This document shows positions 52,501-57,881 of a stretch of 57,881 nucleotides of DNA, piece after piece. The stretch comes from Saccoglossus kowalevskii. Taxonomy: Eukaryota > Hemichordata > Enteropneusta > Harrimaniidae. The stretch spans positions 394,882-452,762 of the forward strand of contig NW_003156235.1 in the NCBI RefSeq assembly GCF_000003605.2, written 5' to 3'. The notes below the pieces were generated by a model. It was not told where the DNA came from and did not search any database. It was given only the letters and a program-made list of their open reading frames with translations. The position numbers were made by a program, and so were the translations under genes. The first letter of the stretch is position 1, and each line of letters begins with the position of its first letter.

Positions 52501-55500
52501 TAGCTGATTGGCTTTTTCACGTTTCATAATTCTTGTTTTACTCCGTTAAGTGAATATTTGCAAATTGATTTCATTTATTAGATTATCACTTGCAGCCAGC
52601 AGACTGTGAAAACTACGTAGATAGTCAGAAACTGGTACAGTACCATTTACCACTGTGATTTGTTTTGCCAATACAGCTTCATAATCACCCGTACCTTGCA
52701 CAAGACACAAAATATATGGTGACCCTTGAACCTGAAAACAATATATAAATATGTACATGTAAAACCTAATCTGTCATATAAAGCCCCCTCTATTGACGAG
52801 GCGCTCCCTGTGACGTAATCAGTGCGTGACATGAAGGCCATTCAAAACGTCGATATCGTTTCGACTTTAAGTTGTCCACCAATATAGATTATATGTTTTT
52901 GAGAGATTTTACTACCACGAGCGACAACACAACCAAACACGTTTGCCCGTCTCCAGAAGAAGCAATTTAAAAACATTATTAACAAAAATCACTTAGACGA
53001 CAAAGGATTACTATAACTGATCTGAATTGACTCACAGGACGCCAGTAATACGTCGACTCCACTGAGGTAGTGCGAACTCCTTCCTTGTCTGAATTACCCC
53101 GAGGAAGATAGCGTTTAGATATAAAAGTAGCTTCCCCGGTGGTGTCGCCACTTGTAAGAAGGTGAGAAAAAAATAATCATATCACATGGAATGTGGGTGC
53201 AAGCAATGTATAAACCGTAGACAACGGTCCAATATGAAACACATAATATTGTAATTGCACTACTGTATCTCATTGAATACAGACCGTCTTTACAATGATC
53301 ATGTCAAAGCGGGAGGGTCCTCACCTGCGCACGCGCAGGAATTGAGTCCGAAGCGACGATAACAACACACGCTAAAAACGCAAAGGCTCATGGGTAGACG
53401 ATATGGCCATCAGACGCATGGGTAGGAGACGACTCCCCCGCTTTAAAATGAAAACGGGTCTATGATATACAATTTAAACAATACGTATATGCCACATTTT
53501 GCCCTTTTTTGGCATGCGTGACTGAAATATGGCCGTCACTTTGTTTTGATATATATTTGCCCGTCAATTACACACGTTAAGAGCGCAAAGGCTCATGGGT
53601 AGAAGCTTGTTTGTAAAGAATGAATGGCCACCTGACGCATGCGTAGGTGACGACTCCTCGGCTTTAACGCTAAGCTAGAAAACACGTCTCATAATGTATT
53701 ACGTAACATACTTTGTGGCGTTCTTGAAAACAGAATCGAAAAACTCTGTATCACGTTCCAATGTAGTGATATGTACATAGATTGGTTCATCTGCTATATC
53801 CATTGGGGCTGGTAACAGTGGGTGAATCAATGCCCGACCTGTACAAAGATGTTTAATATAAACGTTGTCATGCTGGTCCAGTAAATTTTAAATAACTCAT
53901 ATGTTCGGGATGTTATCTAAAATTACAGTTTTCAATTTGTAGTGCGTATCAATAATTACAATAAATACAAATAAAATTTCATATATAAAAGTATAAAAGC
54001 ATTAACTAAGTAATTACCTGCCGCTTTACTGTTGGCCTCAAAGATAAACGCATACGAGGATGCACCTTTTTTAAAGAAGGTGACGTCAGCAAGTAAGTCG
54101 TCTAGTGTTATGTCCACTCCGACCACGCCCATTAACTTTCTATTGTATTTGACAGGCAGCGCTGCTGTTGTCATCAAACCTGGGCGTGAATCAAAAATGC
54201 ATTCATCAATCACGGTTCATACGCATGGGCTGAATTTTAAGATTATATTGGTATATCAGAAATATAATTAAAATGAAAATATAATGTGCATTAACATGAA
54301 CACAATTATAATAAATTCATATATTCATATGTGCATTTCATCTTGTAGCCATTAACAAATACTGGAAGTAGATCTGCTCTTACCTAATCCAAACCCATCT
54401 TGGTATGGCACTGAGAATATCGGTTCGTCTTGTAAACTATCGTAAAAGGCAAAGTAATCATAATATCGTGCCATTTTACTCCGAAGTAAAGTGTAGTCAG
54501 TCACATGCGTATAATGTCCCAGCTGTGAACACACAAAATAGATATTTATATATATATATATATTTGCACTTTGATCGAGTGATGATAAGTATTGTAATTG
54601 CCTTTTATAGATCATCGCACTGTAACGTCATATGTTTACATTTACGCGACAGCTTGCGAAAGTGCGAAAGTGTGACAACAAACTTCGCCCAATGATCAAC
54701 ACTAGCTCGCCATCTCCATGGGCACGTACATGGACATTTAATAACAGAAGCAACGAACACCGCCTTTATTTAATCCTCGGGGGAGAACGACCGGTTCTTT
54801 GCCCGGGATCCTTGTCAACAAGTCACTGCACACGCGCTTCAATAGAACGTAAAGTGCCTACAGGTACAATAATTTCAATCGCGTGACAAGGAGGTTCTGA
54901 GAATTATATTACTTCAACTTCAAGTGAAATCCCATTTCATAACTTTTTTCTTGTCAATGGTCAAATTCACCAACATGATAAGCATACCTTCACCTCACCC
55001 ACGGACTCATTATATTTAGGCAATCCGTGATCTTCAAACTTCTGTGAGGAAATATCTTCCAAGAAATCCAATCCACCGTCTGTCGTGTCATGAAATCAAA
55101 ATATCAAAACGATTAATTGTGCAATTGATTCTTACAATGTATAATTGCATCCGAAAATTATTGTGATTGGACGAGGTTCTGTTTTAATTAAACACGCCAG
55201 AAACTGTTAACTTGGGTCCAAGAATATATAAATTTTAATATTAAAATGATCTATCATTAAGCAGTAAGCAGTACAACACAAACGCATTTATTGAACAAGA
55301 TTGTTAGTATTAATAGCAATATTAATAAATCAGCTTTAAATAATACATTGATATCAGTAAAACCATTAAAAGAAGGAAGAGGAAATTAAAATTCATTGAA
55401 AATCACATGACTGAAACAAATAAACGGCGAAAGAGGGCGCCTAGCGCATGGTGTATTATAATGTTCCAATCACTGAATACTACAGAGAAATATTGTTGAT

Positions 55501-56559
55501 ATAATAGCAATAATCCCCCATGCAGTGTGGCATGCTCGCTTGATGGAATATGGGGGTACGGGTACTACTTAATTTTTGGATAAAAAGTGTCCATATTTGT
55601 ACACCACGTGAGATCGCCCCGCCGTGCTGATAGTCGATGAGCCATATGACTTACTGTACAAACAATGGGACGTTATGGAAAGCAGAAACCCTTTGGAAAG
55701 CTCTTGGGTGTTTATTTTGCTAGACATGTCAAAACAGTACTTAATGTTCGAAAATTTGGGGTGTTTAATGTTCACTTTTGGTTAAAGTCACTAGTACATT
55801 TCAACTTATGGGTATAATTATTTTACCGTGACTAGACATCTTGAAATAAAATTTAAAAGTACGGCGCCGCCTACATTTTGACGCGATTTGAGCAAATATG
55901 AAAACAAAGTAGTTTTTCGTCTTTACATTAAAACCATTTTTCTGATGTTAATCCAAAATGTTTTAAAATTGTGATTTGCACACGTGATGACATTCAAGAA
56001 TTAAAGTGTGAATATATATTGAGGCATGCAAATGACAAGCACGAACATTTCCAAATTGGGTGAAATATTTGTATATTATATTTGTGACATTATAATGTAG
56101 ACATAAATAAAACTATAATCATATATTATATTATATTATAATTATAATCAGTCAAAATATAAATGGCCTTGTCTATTAGCCGAAGAAGGCAAGCACCTCA
56201 AAGTGGATTGTAAAATATGCATATATGTGACAGTATATTTACATAAATGTTAATACATTATAGGCATCACCGTTAAAGTTATAGATCACAATTAACAGGT
56301 GAACTTTGACCCTCCCCCGAAAAAGATTGAACATGGTATGCATATATTTCTGAATTGATACCACACATCATTAGTACCCACTGTTTTGATTTGATTAGAA
56401 TGATTCTGAATGTTATCGCGGTATACTCACCATTGCCGAGACCAAATGTTAGAATAACAACTCTGTTCATCATTTCCTCATTTTTGGAACGAATAACCGA
56501 CATAATGTCAGATGGATCATCATTCGGTTCACCGTCGGTTAGAAATAGTATTACTTGCT
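39882..56559 (-). CDS. CACHD1: CACHD1-like VWA and Cache domain membrane protein (3' part)
   Basis: A type I surface protein related to vertebrate CACHD1 and the alpha2delta subunits that regulate voltage-gated calcium channels. Nineteen exons, 5' to 3': 56559-56431, 55079-54988, 54522-54384, 54179-54018, 53838-53712, 53150-53036, 52731-52695, 52117-52037, 51835-51699, 51457-51282, 50841-50734, 49450-49328, 48966-48771, 48188-48033, 45202-45108, 43820-43698, 43561-43500, 40559-40392, 40189-39882. Every junction is GT-AG and all phases agree, giving 843 residues plus stop (numbered from the first whole codon). Order: end of VWA (1-43), two Cache regions (about 90-250 and 300-470), Cys-rich stalk (about 540-742), one transmembrane helix (746-769), 74-residue tail. 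The 5' exons, including the VWA metal site, must lie beyond the right edge; I searched the remaining 1.3 kb and found none. Least certain are the 37-bp exon, the acceptor at 40560 and whether 56559 is the true exon start. Confidence 0.92.
40899..41030. repeat. TTAA-ended MITE, family 2
   Basis: A 132-bp element in a CACHD1-like intron with ends TTAAAGGTGGTGGTCGTCGCG and the complement of TTAAAGGGCGGTGGTCGTCGCG. It is non-coding. A solo terminus (GAAGGGCGGTGGTCGTCGCG) lies at 48335-48355. Its ends share the TTAAAG start and GTCGTC word with family 1, suggesting mobilisation by the same or a related transposase. Confidence 0.75.
42177..42892 (-). mobile_element. class II element with repeated foldback motif
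   Basis: The ends TTGCGTTCACGCACAGC and the complement of the right end (TTGTGTTCACGTTACACGA) match imperfectly, and each continues into a CACGGGCTAAG block. The CTTAGC.CGGGCTAAG motif recurs at least six times in both orientations within 42190-42375 and again at 42765 and 42860. Minus-strand frames at 42714-42460 and 42650-42417 encode a basic stretch (KRRAQERERRRSQLIWMHR) that may be the N-terminal part of a Harbinger-like protein. That last identification is weak. Confidence 0.5.
43256..43286. repeat. short TA microsatellite
   Basis: An interrupted (TA)n run in a CACHD1-like intron. Confidence 0.8.
43500..45202 (-). CDS. CACHD1: CACHD1-like: Cys-rich stalk (three short exons)
   Basis: Exons 45202-45108, 43820-43698 and 43561-43500. 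The first reads DHCQRNDNDDCECPC, close in pattern to the Cys-rich segment of CACHD1. The second has EEELDTEDLYQCFKVTCEF and the third GCLWSVENEQC. Phases 0-2, 2-2 and 2-1 link them to neighbours without a frame break. They are too short to find by open frames and were located by pattern plus splice phase. Confidence 0.82.
45394..45957 (-). repeat. 66-bp minisatellite, main array
   Basis: About nine units of 59-69 bp, mostly 66, in the intron between CACHD1-like exons 48033 and 45202. Each unit (plus strand) contains CCCTCACTATAACGATGTG, ACAGGAACAAATGGGTG and ATAGAACGGCATGATACAAA. Further units lie at 46372-46550, 47253-47335 and 47840-48017, so the intron is largely built from this repeat with other sequence inserted. 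Since 66 is a multiple of three, long minus-strand frames run through it, but these are not genes. Confidence 0.9.
45771..46652. repeat. 280-bp direct duplication around the gap
   Basis: 45771-46050 and 46372-46652 are near-identical (one visible 1-bp indel). The first copy stops exactly at the N gap, while the second continues into new sequence. The 271 bp between gap and second copy (46101-46371) are unique. Confidence 0.9.
46051..46100. other. assembly gap (50 N)
   Basis: The gap lies at the end of a 280-bp segment that is repeated almost exactly at 46372-46652, so the join here is suspect. Confidence 0.99.
47253..48017 (-). repeat. outlying units of the 66-bp minisatellite
   Basis: One unit and a part at 47253-47335 and about 2.5 units at 47840-48017, with unrelated sequence between. 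The last unit ends about 15 bp from the splice donor of the exon ending at 48033. Confidence 0.8.
48033..48966 (-). CDS. CACHD1: CACHD1-like: region after the Caches (two exons)
   Basis: Exon 48966-48771 encodes RCFVMDSSGHLVMHPEFI, a lysozyme- or PAS-like strand common to the second Cache module, followed by EPAIAQDLIDKNIMKKRRC. Exon 48188-48033 encodes EIPETNAYLGIIDQSRAC and then QQCACVH. Human CACHD1 has a matching R.PGTNAF.GIV segment followed by clustered cysteines. The donor after 48033 is followed within about 15 bp by the 66-bp minisatellite. Confidence 0.88.
49328..52731 (-). CDS. CACHD1: CACHD1-like: second Cache region (six exons)
   Basis: Exons 52731-52695 (37 bp), 52117-52037, 51835-51699, 51457-51282, 50841-50734 and 49450-49328. 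Landmarks: SPYILCLVQ, DFLYHRLDLIPP, NYTLYRFIGSHNGVYRQFPG, FDATSRPWYMRS and VMGMDITYSYF. For 50841-50734 two donors compete: GAAG/gtaatt at 50771 and GAAAG/gtaagtatt at 50734. Only the second keeps frame with the next exon and adds GNFITLSKAITE, expected for the family, so I chose it. Confidence 0.88.
50299..50388 (+). repeat. TTAA-ended MITE, family 1, copy 5 (truncated)
   Basis: The right half only, from the internal TTGTTTA..AACAAACGTCTACCC segment to CCTCCTGCTTTAA. It lies in the intron between CACHD1-like exons 50734 and 49450. Confidence 0.8.
53036..54522 (-). CDS. CACHD1: CACHD1-like: first Cache region (four exons)
   Basis: Exons 54522-54384, 54179-54018, 53838-53712 and 53150-53036. 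They read LRSKMARYYDYFAFYDSL, VPYQDGFGLG, MTTAALPVKYNRKLMGVVG, VDITLDDLL and then RALIHPLLPAPMDI. This is the usual double-Cache order of a membrane-distal PY.D segment, a T..PV strand and a GVVGVDIT strand, and it continues directly from the VWA domain as in CACHD1 and alpha2delta. The intron between the last two exons holds two family-1 MITE copies. Confidence 0.9.
53305..53446 (-). repeat. TTAA-ended MITE, family 1, copy 6
   Basis: Both ends are present, with an internal deletion of roughly 20 bp relative to full copies. It is intronic in the CACHD1-like gene. Confidence 0.85.
53571..53666 (-). repeat. TTAA-ended MITE, family 1, copy 7 (truncated)
   Basis: One half with the CGCAAAGGCTCATGGGTAGA core and the GACTCCTCGGCTTTAA end. 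It lies only 125 bp from copy 6 in the same orientation, in the same intron. Confidence 0.8.
54988..56559 (-). CDS. CACHD1: CACHD1-like: end of VWA domain (exons 1-2 in window)
   Basis: Exon 56559-56431 encodes QVILFLTDGEPNDD and, 14 residues later, NRVVILTFGLGN: the fourth and fifth strands of a VWA fold. Exon 55079-54988 joins in phase to give GLGNDGGLDFLEDISSQ and the last VWA helix. The DxSxS part of the metal site would lie in an upstream exon outside the window. The intron between these exons is 1.35 kb. The (TA)n tract starts about 105 bp upstream of the first exon. Confidence 0.85.
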
Positions 56560-56660
56560 CTGGGTGAAAATAATGAATTAAAAAGATTGTTTGACCTGAT
56601 GTCCGAAATAGCTCCGCTGTTTTGGGAATCAAAGTCCACTGTTGCGGGTGTTCCCAAATT

Positions 56661-56664
<4 letters not shown>

Positions 56665-56748
<84 letters not shown>
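56665..56748. repeat. (TA)n microsatellite, about 42 units
   Basis: A pure TA run of about 84 bp upstream of the first CACHD1-like exon in the window. It is likely to vary in length between individuals and to be error-prone in assembly. Confidence 0.95.
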
Positions 56749-56749
<1 letters not shown>

Positions 56750-57881
56750 TAGCCACGCTCTTGTTACGATGTTTATAACTCCAAGAAAAACACAATAAAA
56801 TTATCTAAGTGAAATTAATATTGCATATTAATATTTCTGAACCTTAATCTTAATTTGTGTACGTGGTTTTGTTCAAGTCAGTTTAGTTACATTGATTCAA
56901 TCAAGAACATGTTACTAATTAGCCGTATACAGTTTGAATTTAAATTTGGCTTTACAGAGCAAATTTTATTTTCCATGACAATTCGTAGTCTTGTTTCTCG
57001 ATACAATTGTCCGGTGACCCTATTTTGTTTTCTTTGTGGGTATTACAGTGACAACAACCCGTAGTAATGAAAGCATAATAATCTTTAATTCACAAGGACC
57101 GAATATTCTGAACATCGGGCCACCATTTGAATAGAACCATTGGTCAGAGGCGGCGGTACGAAATTTTCATGGGGGGGGGGGGGATCTGCTCACCATCCCT
57201 TGCGCCACGTAGGCGCAAGTGGTCGTGCATTTTTTCGCACCTCCGTGCCGCCGCCACTGTTGATAAAACTATCAGGGGGGAATTCTTCTCCTCTGGGTTC
57301 TCCAACCTGTGTCACAGGGGAATCTCGTCTTGTCTCTCTATCGCGTCCCCTTGAGGTACGGGATCGGGAAAGTCACTTAAACTTTTACAGTCAAATAGAC
57401 GCACACAACAAAATACGTTTCAACTCTCGTCTTTAGTCAGTCAGTCGAGTACTCTACAAGACACAGCGCCCTGGAGGAAAAGTCCCCAAGACTATCGCAA
57501 GGCTGACCCAAGACTCTGCTAGACTGCCCCACGACTGCGTTTCTCCTCGTGTACTCGCCAAGACCAACTAAAACAACTTTATCCATTTTCAAAACCTTAA
57601 CCAATTACAAAGCAGTTTAAAGACCCTGGGGCGTAACCTTCAATCATACAGCCAATCACACTAAGTACTGAACACGTCATATCTTTTGATTAATCGTTCG
57701 CTATATTAGTAACTGCGAATACCCAGAGTTAGCAGGACCAGCACAATACAAACGATAATAGGACCTTGATAATAGGATTGTGTTCAAATAATAGAAGCTG
57801 ACATTTTTGGACTAACATTATGTAAACTGAAACACAAAATACAAGTATTAGATGATTACAAAAAGAGGCTGGAGCCATTGG
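56749..57881. other. upstream intron of the CACHD1-like gene
   Basis: No further exon was found on the minus strand. The missing VWA half is expected further right. It contains one short hAT-like element (57146-57259). Confidence 0.45.
57146..57259. mobile_element. small non-autonomous hAT-like element
   Basis: A 114-bp segment with ends CAGAGGCGGCGGTACGA and TCCGTGCCGCCGCCACTG, which are imperfect inverted repeats of the CAGNGGCGG type. It contains a G run and an internal hairpin (TTGCGCC..GGCGCAA). No clear 8-bp target duplication is visible. Confidence 0.6.

Noticed and set aside
56560-56665. Extension of the VWA exon further upstream without an intron
   Set aside because: The upstream frame (TAELFRTSGQ...) looks loosely VWA-like, but a good acceptor (TTTTCACCCAG) ends at 56560 and the sequence runs straight into the TA microsatellite. 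I kept the acceptor.
1-57881. tRNA, rRNA or snRNA genes
   Set aside because: I looked for conserved tRNA boxes and rRNA-like blocks by eye and saw none; a tRNAscan or Infernal run would be needed to exclude them.

Overview
The window is animal nuclear DNA: AT-rich, with short exons split by GT-AG introns, dense decayed transposons and two assembly gaps (Ns at 33064-33130 and 46051-46100). The gene content (a nicotinic receptor with vertebrate-like intron positions, a secreted proteinase-K-type protease, a CACHD1-like protein) and the transposon mix suggest an invertebrate, probably a deuterostome such as a hemichordate or lancelet. That placement is inference; no marker in the window fixes the species.

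Layout. 1-16.1 kb is gene-poor, with two MITEs, a hAT terminus, a perfect 33-nt palindrome and a broken non-LTR reverse transcriptase. 16.1-22.8 kb (+) holds a Cys-loop nicotinic acetylcholine receptor alpha-type subunit in 6-7 coding exons. 22.8-29.2 kb is intergenic with a Ty3/gypsy remnant and a roughly 90-bp repeat in three copies. 29.2-33.4 kb (+) holds a complete secreted subtilisin-family protease: 8 coding exons, 365 aa, apparent 5' and 3' UTR introns and a poly(A) signal. 33.4-39.4 kb is intergenic and includes a hAT element with a second RT fragment inside it. 39.9-56.6 kb (-) holds the last 19 coding exons (843 codons plus stop) of a CACHD1/alpha2delta-like protein: end of a VWA domain, two Cache regions, Cys-rich stalk, one transmembrane helix and a short cytoplasmic tail. 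Its 5' end, with the first half of the VWA domain, lies beyond the right edge.

The three genes are unrelated in function and I see no operon-like logic. The receptor is a ligand-gated cation channel subunit, the protease a secreted hydrolase, and the CACHD1-like protein a surface protein of the family that modulates voltage-gated calcium channels. The best leads are an altered pore (Leu9' to Val) in the receptor, a cysteine-rich animal proteinase-K-type enzyme, near-match substitutions in the Cache ligand motif of the CACHD1-like protein, minisatellites starting close to splice donors in two genes, and two MITE families that both carry TTAA at their ends.
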